64,000 nt of DNA from an uncultured Elusimicrobia bacterium (GTDB taxonomy: Bacteria > Elusimicrobiota > Elusimicrobia > Elusimicrobiales > UBA9959), in assembly GCA_903889965.1 (NCBI GenBank), contig CAISZM010000028.1, positions 1-64,000 of the forward strand, written 5' to 3'. A model generated the notes under the pieces. It made no database searches. It was given only the letters and a program-made list of their open reading frames with translations, and was not told the origin of the DNA. Numbering within the stretch: position 1 is the stretch's first letter; each line of letters starts with the position of its first letter. Made by a program: the position numbers and the translations under genes. Shown here in pieces: positions 10,398 through 20,754 of this stretch.

Positions 10398-11915
10398 ATG
10401 ACAGACCAAAGGTATTTGGATTACATAAACGCGAACAAAGGCAAATTTTCAGACGAAGCCATAGCGGAAGGTCTGCGCAAAGCGGGCGTTCCGCAGACGC
10501 AGATAGATGAGGCTTTCGCAGAGGCGGCAAGACCGCCGGCCCCTCCCGCGTATGTGCCGCCGTTAAGGCCGGAACCTCCGGCCCGGCTGACGGAGCCAAG
10601 CCAGGCCCCCGTCGCTCCGCAGCAAGCCGCGCCGGCTGCAGACGCCGCCGCGCCGCAGCAGACCGCTCCACCGTTCGATATGCGCGAAGTTCCCGGCGTC
10701 ATGCTGAAAATTTTAACGGAGCCAGCCGTGTTCTTCAGGCAAATGCCTAAGAAAGGCGGCTGGACGCAACCGGCTTTATTCTGCGCCGTCATGGCCGTGG
10801 CTTCCGCGGCGATCAGCCTAGCGGGGGTCTTGTTGCACATGGGTATGTCGCTGGCCCAGGCGGGCGGCGTTTCTGCCGCCGGCATTTACCTGACCATCCT
10901 GCTGAGGGGGATCGTCGCCTGGCCGATATTCCTTATCGTCGGTCTGGCGGTGGCGACGCTTATCGCCCATGTGTTGTGGATGATCTTGGGATCGCGCGAG
11001 GATCTGGAAACCACTTTCCGCTGCGTCGCATACCTCAGCGCCGTTGCTCCGGTCAGCTCCGCCGCCCGGCTGGTCCCCTTTATAGGGATCTGGCTGGGTC
11101 TGCTCATCTCGCTGTACGGACTCTATCTCTTCGTGCATGCGTCCGTGGAGGTGCATGGCATTGCGCGGGCCAAAGCTATGGTGGTCTTTGTTATTTTCGC
11201 CCTTTTAACCGCATTTATGGCGCTGATCTCAATGGCGTTTTGGACATATGGGCGCATGCTAAAGAGCTCACCGTTCGCTTCCCTCTTCAGTTCAAGCGGG
11301 TCGACCGGCCAGGCGAATGGCGCCGCGGGGCTCGGGCCGCTGCTTGGCGCCATTTCGGCGCAGCAAGCGTCCCGGTCTCCGGCAGGCCCGGTTCAAGGCT
11401 CCGCTTCTGACCAGCCGGCTAATCTGCCGCAGGCCGCCAACCAATTAATGGGTGCGTTGGGCGCCAACCCTAATGTCCAGGCCGTTGCGGGAGGAGATCT
11501 GAAAAACCTCCTGCCGGCGAGCGTGAGCGGCATGCGCCGCGTGGAGTTCAGCAACGAGAAGTCCGGGCTGGGACAGATGCAGTTCTCCACGGCCAAGGCT
11601 GTTTTCCGGGCGGACAGCGGTTCTACCATCACACTGAGCATCGGGGATACGGCGAGCTTTAGTAAGATGATGGCCGCTGGCTGGGCCATGATGGACATTG
11701 ACAAAGAGACCGAGACGGGTTTTGAACGGACGCTCTCCTATCGCGGCAGCAAGGCACATGAAATATTCGATCAAAAGATGCGGTCCGGGACTTTTGAAAC
11801 CGTGGTCCAGGAGAGGTTCCTGGTCAAAGCCGAAGGCGACGGCGTGGACATGCCGGCCCTGCAGGGGGCCGTAGACCAGATCGATTTCAACGCGCTGCAG
11901 CTTCTGGGCAAGTAA
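10398..11915 (+). CDS. YIP1-domain family membrane protein
   Basis: PAVFFRQMPKKGGWTQPALFCAVMAVAS followed by multiple TM helices. Confidence 0.65.
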   Translation: MTDQRYLDYINANKGKFSDEAIAEGLRKAGVPQTQIDEAFAEAARPPAPPAYVPPLRPEPPARLTEPSQAPVAPQQAAPAADAAAPQQTAPPFDMREVPGVMLKILTEPAVFFRQMPKKGGWTQPALFCAVMAVASAAISLAGVLLHMGMSLAQAGGVSAAGIYLTILLRGIVAWPIFLIVGLAVATLIAHVLWMILGSREDLETTFRCVAYLSAVAPVSSAARLVPFIGIWLGLLISLYGLYLFVHASVEVHGIARAKAMVVFVIFALLTAFMALISMAFWTYGRMLKSSPFASLFSSSGSTGQANGAAGLGPLLGAISAQQASRSPAGPVQGSASDQPANLPQAANQLMGALGANPNVQAVAGGDLKNLLPASVSGMRRVEFSNEKSGLGQMQFSTAKAVFRADSGSTITLSIGDTASFSKMMAAGWAMMDIDKETETGFERTLSYRGSKAHEIFDQKMRSGTFETVVQERFLVKAEGDGVDMPALQGAVDQIDFNALQLLGK

Positions 11916-11974
11916 GAAAGCCCGGTCCGGCGCCGTCTTCCCGGCGCGGACACGGCAGGGAGAATATACGCGGC

Positions 11975-12272
11975 GTGCAGGCGGACATCCTTAAAAATCG
12001 CTGGGTAACGCTGCAACCCATGAAGACCGCGCTGCGCGCCGGCGGGGAACAATACAAAGGTTCCAGGACGCTGAGTAACCGGACCTATTCGAAGAAATGA
12101 TTTTCCTGCCTAATCCCGGCGGGAGCGCGGTGTACACGGTTGGTTTTATGTGCCGCGACGAGCACTACCGGGAATACTGCCCTAAGTATGCAACGGTAGT
12201 TAAGGGCCTGCGCATCGGGGCTATACCGCCTTTAAAATACACGCCGGAACCACCGCCGGGCCTTGTTCCTTA
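11975..12272 (+). pseudogene. Possible frameshifted gene remnant
   Basis: QADILKNRWVTLQPMKTALRAGGEQYKGSRTLSNRTYSKK* followed in another frame by EEMIFLPNPGGSAVYTVGFMCRDEHYREYCPKYATVVKGLRIGAIPPLKYTPEPPPGLVP*. Confidence 0.35.
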
Positions 12273-12333
12273 AAGGCTGGGCGGGAACCGGCTGACCGCT
12301 CTGATGCCGCCTACAGCCAAGGAATGTCTTCCC

Positions 12334-13083
12334 ATGACCAATACGAAAACGGGCTTTTTCACTTTTTACAGGCTTTCCGACAGAGGAAACGGCAAGAAAA
12401 TGCTTCAGCATGCCACGAAACTTTATTGCCTGGAAAACTACCTCTCGGTGTTCGGGAAGGAAAACCTGTTCGTAATCGCGGATAATTGCGAGCGGGAAAC
12501 TATTTCAAAGATCGAAGAGAAAGGAGTTGTCCCGCTCGTAACGGCGTTAGGCAACAGTGGCTCATTTTTATACGCTCTGGATCTCGCCCTGACCAGGCTG
12601 GATGATGAGGACTATGTGTATTTTGTCGAGGACGATTATCTTCACTTGCCGGGCTCGCGGGAGCTCTTAAAAGAGGGGCTGGAAATAGCCGATTACGCGA
12701 CTGTGTACGACCATCCCGACAAATACGTGAATTTTTCCGGGGGCGGTTCCAACCCGTTCGTTCAAGACGGGGGAGAGCTCTCCCGCGTACTTCTGACAAA
12801 AAGTACTCACTGGAAAGAAACGAATTCAACCCCGATGACCTTCGCCGTTTCCGTAAAAATACTCAGAGAAGATCAGGCTTTTTGGAAAGGATACAAAAAG
12901 AACAGTTTCCGCCTGTTTTGTCAGCTCAGGGGAGAACCCCGGGGGGGCGTGGATAAAATAAAAAGAATACTGTTCGGGCGGCGGCCGAAAAAACCCAGGA
13001 GAATTGTTTCCAGCATTCCAGGGCGGAGCACCCATTGTGAAACAGCGTGGCTTTCTCCTTTTGTGGACTGGACAAAGGTGTAG
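12334..13083 (+). CDS. Glycosyltransferase-like hypothetical protein
   Basis: Single ORF, FVEDDYLHLPGSRELLKEG DxD-like motif; lower GC than neighbours. Confidence 0.5.
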   Translation: MTNTKTGFFTFYRLSDRGNGKKMLQHATKLYCLENYLSVFGKENLFVIADNCERETISKIEEKGVVPLVTALGNSGSFLYALDLALTRLDDEDYVYFVEDDYLHLPGSRELLKEGLEIADYATVYDHPDKYVNFSGGGSNPFVQDGGELSRVLLTKSTHWKETNSTPMTFAVSVKILREDQAFWKGYKKNSFRLFCQLRGEPRGGVDKIKRILFGRRPKKPRRIVSSIPGRSTHCETAWLSPFVDWTKV

Positions 13084-13164
13084 CCGCCGCAGTCCATTGG
13101 CCCGAATCGTATTGTTTGCGGCGTTCTTCTGCAAGCGCCGGGGTCTATTCCCCGATTTTTATCT

Positions 13165-14964
13165 TTAGCCGCGGCTGCGTGTTTCCAGTTCTTCCCAGCG
13201 CTTGAACAAAGTTGATACTCTTTTTCGGGCCTCTTCCAGTTTTTCCTGTCTGCGGTGAAGTTCCTCGGCGTCGGTGGCTATGGACGGATCTTCCAGCGCG
13301 GCGGCAGCCTGGGCCGCTCTTTTCTCCGCGGTCTTTATCAAGTCTTCCATGTTGCGCAGTTCGGCCGCTTCTTTGTGGCCGAGCGCCGGCTCTTTGACGA
13401 CTTCGTCCGCGGCGGCCTTCGCACCCGGGGCGGCGTCGCGCAGGGCCTTCCATTCCTCCCACTGTTCCAAACCGCCGAAAAAGCCGTGTCCGCCTTTCCC
13501 GTCCAGGCCAAGTATGGCCCCGCACAATCTGTCCAGGAGGTAGCGGTCGTGCGTTACCAGAATTAGAGCGCCAGGGAAATCCCTCAGGTTCGCCTCCAGG
13601 ACCTCCAGCGACCTTATGTCCAGGTCGTTGGTCGGCTCATCCAGAAGCAGCAGGTCCGCGGGCGTGCGCATAAGCCCGGCTATGAGCACCCGCGACTGCT
13701 CGCCTCCTGAAAGCCTGCTGAGGGGGAAGTCCAGCTGCTCGGGGCGGAACAAAAAGCGGTTGGCCCAGCTGTTGATGTGCACAAAAACCCCTCTGTACTC
13801 TACGTGTTCTCCGGCCGGGCATAGCGCCCGGCGCAGCGTCAAATTCAGGTCCAGCTGGTCGCGGTGCTGGTCGAATACCGAGACTTTAAGGCCTTCGGCC
13901 AGTTTTACCAGGCCCGTATCCGCGGGGAGGGTCCCGGCCAGCATTTTTAAAAGGGTGGTCTTCCCGCTGCCGTTCTCGCCTATCAGGCCCAGCTTGTCGC
14001 CTGGACGCAGCGCCAGGTCCAGCGGGCCGAATAGCCTGCGCCCGCCCAGCGTCTTGGAGACCCCGACGGCGTTCACCAGCCTGTTCGCCTGGCGTTCCCC
14101 GGAGATAAAATCGATGACGGTAGCCCTGCCTTGCGCGTTCCGGTATTCCAGCTCTGAAAGTTCGCCTATAAGGCGGCCGGCGCGGTCTATGCGGGCTTTC
14201 TGTTTGGTGGCGCGCGCACGGGGGCCTTTGCGCAGCCACGCTATCTCGCCGCGCACGATGTTGCGCACCGAATCCTCGCGCGAAGCTTGCGCGTCCAGGA
14301 ACGCTTCCCTGTTCTCCAGGAACTGGCTGTAATTTCCGGAGCTGCTGAAATGCCCTGAGGGGTAGCGGCGGTCCAGCTCTATCACCCGGCTGCACACACG
14401 CTCCAGGAAGCTGCGGTCGTGGGTGACCACCAGAAAAGAAAAAGTGAGACCAGTTAAAAAACCTTCAAGCCACAGCACGCCTTCCAGGTCCAGGTGGTTG
14501 GTCGGCTCGTCCAGCAGCAGCAGGTCCGGTTCGCGCACCACCTGCGCGAGTATCGCGAGCCTCTTGCGCCAGCCGCCCGAAAGTTTCGCTACGGCCTGGT
14601 CAGGGTCTTTAAAGCCGGCCCTGTCCATGCCCGCCGTTATACGCGCCTCGGCCATGTAATCCTCAAGGCCCAGGCCTTCCAGCGCGGCGTCAAGGAAACC
14701 GCGCACGGTGAGGCCGCGCGGAGCGTCTTCAGCTTTATCCTGCTGCGGCAGATAGCCTACGCGCAAGCCGCGGCGCGCCGCCAGTTTGCCGCCGTCGGGA
14801 GTTTCAAGGCCGGCCAGTATCTTCAACAGGGTGGATTTGCCCATGCCGTTTGGGCCTATCAGGCCCGTGCGTTCGCCGTTGAAAAGGCCGAAAGACAACC
14901 CCTCGAACAGGGGCCGAGTTCCGTAGCTTTTTGAAAGTTCCTGACAGCTTAGAAGTATGGCCAC
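13165..14964 (-). CDS. ABC-F family ATP-binding protein (Uup-like)
   Basis: Two ABC domains (GPNGMGKSTLL, GENGSGKTTLL; LSGGWRKRLAI, LSGGEQSRVLI) with coiled-coil C-terminus; GTG start at 14964 inferred. Confidence 0.9.
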   Translation of the reverse strand: MAILLSCQELSKSYGTRPLFEGLSFGLFNGERTGLIGPNGMGKSTLLKILAGLETPDGGKLAARRGLRVGYLPQQDKAEDAPRGLTVRGFLDAALEGLGLEDYMAEARITAGMDRAGFKDPDQAVAKLSGGWRKRLAILAQVVREPDLLLLDEPTNHLDLEGVLWLEGFLTGLTFSFLVVTHDRSFLERVCSRVIELDRRYPSGHFSSSGNYSQFLENREAFLDAQASREDSVRNIVRGEIAWLRKGPRARATKQKARIDRAGRLIGELSELEYRNAQGRATVIDFISGERQANRLVNAVGVSKTLGGRRLFGPLDLALRPGDKLGLIGENGSGKTTLLKMLAGTLPADTGLVKLAEGLKVSVFDQHRDQLDLNLTLRRALCPAGEHVEYRGVFVHINSWANRFLFRPEQLDFPLSRLSGGEQSRVLIAGLMRTPADLLLLDEPTNDLDIRSLEVLEANLRDFPGALILVTHDRYLLDRLCGAILGLDGKGGHGFFGGLEQWEEWKALRDAAPGAKAAADEVVKEPALGHKEAAELRNMEDLIKTAEKRAAQAAAALEDPSIATDAEELHRRQEKLEEARKRVSTLFKRWEELETRSRG

Positions 14965-15034
14965 AGTGATATTATACAAGGTTGACCCGCCCGGCGCTCC
15001 CCGGCTGGCGTCAAGAAGTGTTAAAATCACCTTA

Positions 15035-16060
15035 ATGACGGACTTGCAAGAAAAAATAAAAGTCATGCCTAAGGCGGAACTGCACCGGCACCTTGAAGGC
15101 TGCGTGCGCGTCGGCACCGTCGTGGATATGGCCCGCCGCCACGGACTTAAACTGCCAACCTTCGACCCTGCGGGCCTTGAAGACGTCTATAAACTGCGCG
15201 CTCCCGGCGCTTCGCTGCTCGAGGTGCTGGGCCGGTTCGAGCTGGCGCAGGCTTCGTTCGCCTCTTATGAAGCGGTGGAGCGCATAACTTACGAGGCGCT
15301 GGAAGACGCCTATAACAAAGAGAACATACGCCTGCTCGAACTGCGCTATAGCCCGGATTTTATGCTGAAAGAAAAGCGCCTGGACTGGCAGAAGGCGCAC
15401 GATATAATAAATTCGACCGCTGAAAAATTTGAGAAAGCCAGCAACATGGTCTGCGGTGTTATCCTTATCGCCTCCCGCAGCTACGGCATGGGCTCAGCGC
15501 TGAAGACGGCCGCTTTCGCCGTCAGCAACAAAAAGACCGTTATCGGCTTCGACCTGGCGGACAACGAGGCGGATTACCCGTCTTCGCTTTATACCGAGGT
15601 GGCGAGGGGTTTGGCCGCCGCCGGGCTCCCGCTCACGGTCCATTCCGGCGAGGAAGGACATTACTCGCGGGTGCGGGAGACCATCGAGGAACTGCGGCCG
15701 CGCCGAATAGGGCACGGCGTGAAAGCCGCCGACGACGCCTCGGGCGCGCTCATGGAGCTGATAAAAGAACGCGGGATAACCGTGGAGACCAACCCCTGGA
15801 GCAACTATCTCACGCGGGCGGTGCCGTCCGTGGAGGCCCACCCGCTTAAAAGGTTCATAAATGCGGGGCTGCGCTGCTCCATAGGGGCCGACGATCCTGA
15901 AATACTGGACACCCATTTGAACAAGGAATACGCCCTAGCCGTGGGCAGGATGGGACTCTCGCTCGAAGATATACAATATACGCTGAAATGCGCCGTGGAA
16001 GGTTCTTTCCTGACGCCCGACAAGAAACAGCAGGCGGCTAAAGAACTGGGAGTGAAATAG
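15035..16060 (+). CDS. add: Adenosine deaminase
   Basis: KAELHRHLEG, HSGEEGHY, RRIGHGVKA, IGADDPEI motifs; start at internal ATG. Confidence 0.9.
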   Translation: MTDLQEKIKVMPKAELHRHLEGCVRVGTVVDMARRHGLKLPTFDPAGLEDVYKLRAPGASLLEVLGRFELAQASFASYEAVERITYEALEDAYNKENIRLLELRYSPDFMLKEKRLDWQKAHDIINSTAEKFEKASNMVCGVILIASRSYGMGSALKTAAFAVSNKKTVIGFDLADNEADYPSSLYTEVARGLAAAGLPLTVHSGEEGHYSRVRETIEELRPRRIGHGVKAADDASGALMELIKERGITVETNPWSNYLTRAVPSVEAHPLKRFINAGLRCSIGADDPEILDTHLNKEYALAVGRMGLSLEDIQYTLKCAVEGSFLTPDKKQQAAKELGVK

Positions 16061-16137
16061 CGCGATTTGGCGGCTCCGCGGGGACGCCGGTTTTTCGGGA
16101 TAATCTTTAAAAAAACACGGTTTACAAGGACTATACA

Positions 16138-17826
<1,689 letters not shown>

Positions 17827-17856
17827 GGCGCGCGTTTCCGGCCGAAGACCGGGAAA

Positions 17857-17890
17857 GCAAAAAACCGCCGGGAGACCGGCGGTTTTTTGC
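17857..17890. terminator. Bidirectional intrinsic terminator between convergent genes
   Basis: gcaaaaaaccgccgg-gaga-ccggcggttttttgc, 15-bp perfect stem. Confidence 0.9.
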
Positions 17891-17905
17891 TTGGGCGCCC
17901 CGGGC

Positions 17906-18316
17906 TTAATTAAGGCCCTGATAAGTCTTAAGCACTTCCAGCGCCTTCTTGGTGTCGGAAACGTTCAGGAGCAGCCTGCCGCTTGACCCGCCGAAGGATG
18001 TGCCGTACACGGTAGTGATGTTCACGTCGCTTTCCCAGAGCAGCTTGGTGAGGCGCTTCAGTTCGCCGGGTTTATCCGCCAGCTCGACCGAGATCATGGA
18101 GGTCTCTATGGTGGTGAACCCGGCCGCGGTCAGCACGTGGCTTACCTTGCGGCCCGCGTCTACGGAAACGCGTACGACGCCGGAATCATCCCTTATCTCG
18201 GAGGCGATGCCTATGATATTTATCCCCTCATCCGCGAAAAGCTCTACGAACTTGTTAAGCGCGCCCGGGACATTGGGGAGGAATACGGTGTATTGACTGA
18301 CAAGTTTGGCTGGCAT
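17906..18316 (-). CDS. Tandem ACT-domain protein
   Basis: VFLPNVPGALNKFVELFADEGINIIGIASE and ELADKPGELKRLTKLLWESDVNITTVYG. Confidence 0.88.
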   Translation of the reverse strand: MPAKLVSQYTVFLPNVPGALNKFVELFADEGINIIGIASEIRDDSGVVRVSVDAGRKVSHVLTAAGFTTIETSMISVELADKPGELKRLTKLLWESDVNITTVYGTSFGGSSGRLLLNVSDTKKALEVLKTYQGLN

Positions 18317-18501
18317 AGTGGCTCCGGCTGTACGCTTCCGGCCGCCTGGCGGTCCGGTCCGCTGCGCTTACAATTAAATAATTTTTGGCGCCTCCGGTAA
18401 AGCGGCATCAGTATTACTCCCCGCGGATCCAGGCCCCGCGCGGAAACCCGCGGCGGGCCGGGGAAAGCTGGGGAGAAAAGTTATATAATAAAAATCGGAG
18501 C

Positions 18502-19047
18502 ATGAAAATATTTCCCGAGGGAAAATCCCGGATTTTGTCCTGGATATGCGTTGTGTGCGCGGCAGTTTCCGGAATCCAGACGCTGAGGACGGCCGCGGAC
18601 CTGCTTGAATTCCTGGCCATCTCCTCCACTCCGGTTTTCCTTCTGTCCATAGCGCGCTCCAGCGTACCGGTGGACATGCCTCCGCTGGCGGATTTCGCGG
18701 CGAAACATATGTTTTTGGTGTTCGCTTTAGCCGTCGTTTTCTGGCTGACGGTCTTGCTGCTGTCGCTGGGCGTGCTGGGCAGGCGGGAATGGGCCCGGCG
18801 CGGCGCCGTGGGAATGCTTTATCTCCTCAGCGCCATTTCTCTGCTGCTGCTCCTCTGCCCGCAACTGGCCGTGCCGCAACCGCTTGTCTACAGAGGGGTC
18901 TCGATGGCGCCGGAATTCAACTCGGTGGTAATGGCGGCGTCGCTGCTGCTCAGACTTGTTTCGATGGCGGCGGGCGGCGTCTGCCTTTGGTGGGCGCTGG
19001 CGCTGGACCGCGGCGGGTTCAGGAAGGAATTTAAAACTCGGTTTTGA
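18502..19047 (+). CDS. Hypothetical multi-pass membrane protein, first gene of the ACHX/rSAM locus
   Basis: ATG with cggag upstream, several hydrophobic segments, 3 bp from the next gene. Confidence 0.7.
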   Translation: MKIFPEGKSRILSWICVVCAAVSGIQTLRTAADLLEFLAISSTPVFLLSIARSSVPVDMPPLADFAAKHMFLVFALAVVFWLTVLLLSLGVLGRREWARRGAVGMLYLLSAISLLLLLCPQLAVPQPLVYRGVSMAPEFNSVVMAASLLLRLVSMAAGGVCLWWALALDRGGFRKEFKTRF

Positions 19048-19050
19048 GGG

Positions 19051-20730
19051 ATGGATATGAAAAAAACAAAGCTCTGGATCGCCGCGGCGCTCTTCTTCGC
19101 CTGCCCGGCCGTAAATTCTCTGGCCGCCGGCTTTAAAATGAACTGGGTAGAAACCGAGGTGGTGGTGGACAAGGACGGCAAGGCCCAGGTGTCGTACGCG
19201 GTGAGGTGGACAGGCCAGGGCGGGCAGCTGCACGGCTTCTATTTTGAGGGCTTTCAGGAGACCCCGGTTTTCGATAACGAGCACGCCTACGCTCTCGACA
19301 GCGACGGAAATAAGTACCGGCTTGAGATCAATAAACTCTCCGATAAAAAATACGACATAATACTGGCCGGAGGCCAGGCCTTCTCCCAGGGGGAGATAAC
19401 TTATTTCTTCCGCTACGCGGCGGACCTCGAGGATTCCGGGAACATCACGCAGACCATGGACGGCGACAAGCGGCTCGCCGTGTTCAACTGGTCTCCCGTG
19501 CAATGGGACGATGCGCTGGATCACGAGGCGCTGACCGTGCGCTTCCCGGTCGCGCTCGCGGCCCCGGCGGTAGACGACGCCGTCCTGGCCAAGCTGTATT
19601 TCCGCACCGAGAAGTTCGTGAACGAGCGCTACTCTATAGACTATCCGACGGTGAAGAACGCCGAGGGAAAGGATGTTTTCAGCGTCAGGTTCTTCCGCAA
19701 GGGGCTTGGCAGCCGCTATCATTTCCAGGTGCAGGTGTACCTTGACGCGGTTAATTTCGGTCTGAAAACAATGGCCTACGGCAGCCTGACCGCGGCCGCC
19801 CCGGCTCACACTAAATATATGCCGGCTTACGAGGGGTTTTACCTTAACCGCCTGTTTCCCGGCAGCATGCTTTCCGGCTTCCCCATGACCCGCGGCGAAA
19901 CCATATTCCTGATAATGATCATGGCGGTGTTCTTTGTGGCCGCGCCGTTCCTGATAATGACCGCGAAGCACAAAGCTATGCTGACCGCGCAGGCCGGCAT
20001 TTCGGCGGTGAACTGGGACGGTACGGAGTGGACCCCTCCCAAGTCCCAGTTGAGCAGCTTCCGCGTACCCGGCAAGATAGCGAAGAACCTGAACCCGCTG
20101 GAGGCGGGCGTAGTGATGGGGCTCCCGATATCGGAAATGCTGGGCCTGATGGTGGCCAATATGGAACGGAAGGGACTGCTCAAGATAAACGCCTACTCGC
20201 CGCTTACCGTGGAGCGGCAGCCCGGCATTAATTCCAGCAACGATCCTTATGAGACCGCCCTGCTGGCCTCGATACAGCCCGACGGCACACTGGAACAGGC
20301 TGGCGCGGAGGCGGCGCTTAAGACCCTGACCTCCGGGCTGGAACAGAAGATATGGGACTGCGACCTGGAGGCCACCAAAAAGTATTACAGCGAACAGTTG
20401 GACAGCCGCGGGCAGCAGGGTACGGACACCGACAATGCCTATTACTGGGGCGGCTTCCGCAGGCATTACCAGAATTATCAAAATCCCGCTTATGACAAAG
20501 CCGTCAAAGCGGGCGAGGGGCTTAAAACTTCGCTGCCGGCCGAGCTTAACTCCGGGTTCGACTCTTTCCGCGGCTCAAAGCTGTGCTATGCCGGCGCTTT
20601 TGCCAACTCTGCCTGCCATGACGCGTGCCACTCTGCCTGCCATGACGCGTGCCATTCGGCCTGCCATTCAGCCTGCCACTCGGCCTGTCACGGGGCCTGC
20701 CACGGGGCCTGCGTCAGCAGCGGCCATTAG
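19051..20730 (+). CDS. DUF2207-like membrane protein with C-terminal ACHX repeat tail
   Basis: Signal peptide, DUF2207-like ectodomain, TM at about residue 285-307, C-terminal ACHDACHSACHDACHSACHSACHSACHGACHGACVSSGH. Confidence 0.85.
   Translation: MDMKKTKLWIAAALFFACPAVNSLAAGFKMNWVETEVVVDKDGKAQVSYAVRWTGQGGQLHGFYFEGFQETPVFDNEHAYALDSDGNKYRLEINKLSDKKYDIILAGGQAFSQGEITYFFRYAADLEDSGNITQTMDGDKRLAVFNWSPVQWDDALDHEALTVRFPVALAAPAVDDAVLAKLYFRTEKFVNERYSIDYPTVKNAEGKDVFSVRFFRKGLGSRYHFQVQVYLDAVNFGLKTMAYGSLTAAAPAHTKYMPAYEGFYLNRLFPGSMLSGFPMTRGETIFLIMIMAVFFVAAPFLIMTAKHKAMLTAQAGISAVNWDGTEWTPPKSQLSSFRVPGKIAKNLNPLEAGVVMGLPISEMLGLMVANMERKGLLKINAYSPLTVERQPGINSSNDPYETALLASIQPDGTLEQAGAEAALKTLTSGLEQKIWDCDLEATKKYYSEQLDSRGQQGTDTDNAYYWGGFRRHYQNYQNPAYDKAVKAGEGLKTSLPAELNSGFDSFRGSKLCYAGAFANSACHDACHSACHDACHSACHSACHSACHGACHGACVSSGH
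20611..20718 (+). repeat. Nine in-frame 12-bp (4-codon) repeats encoding AC[HV]X
   Basis: gcc tgc cat gac / gcg tgc cac tct ... direct reading of the sequence; eight ACHX plus one ACVS. Confidence 0.95.
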
Positions 20731-20754
20731 GACAGGGCGGCGCAACAAAGGATA

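Noticed and set aside
8929-13083. Genomic island or prophage suggested by lower-GC genes (acyltransferase, glycosyltransferase-like)
   Set aside because: No integrase, transposase, att-like repeats or phage genes seen; lower GC alone is weak evidence.
20611-20718. 12-bp repeats considered as a non-coding satellite or CRISPR
   Set aside because: They are exactly in frame, with synonymous codon variation (tgccat/tgccac/tgtcac), at the end of a long ORF, so protein-level selection is more likely.
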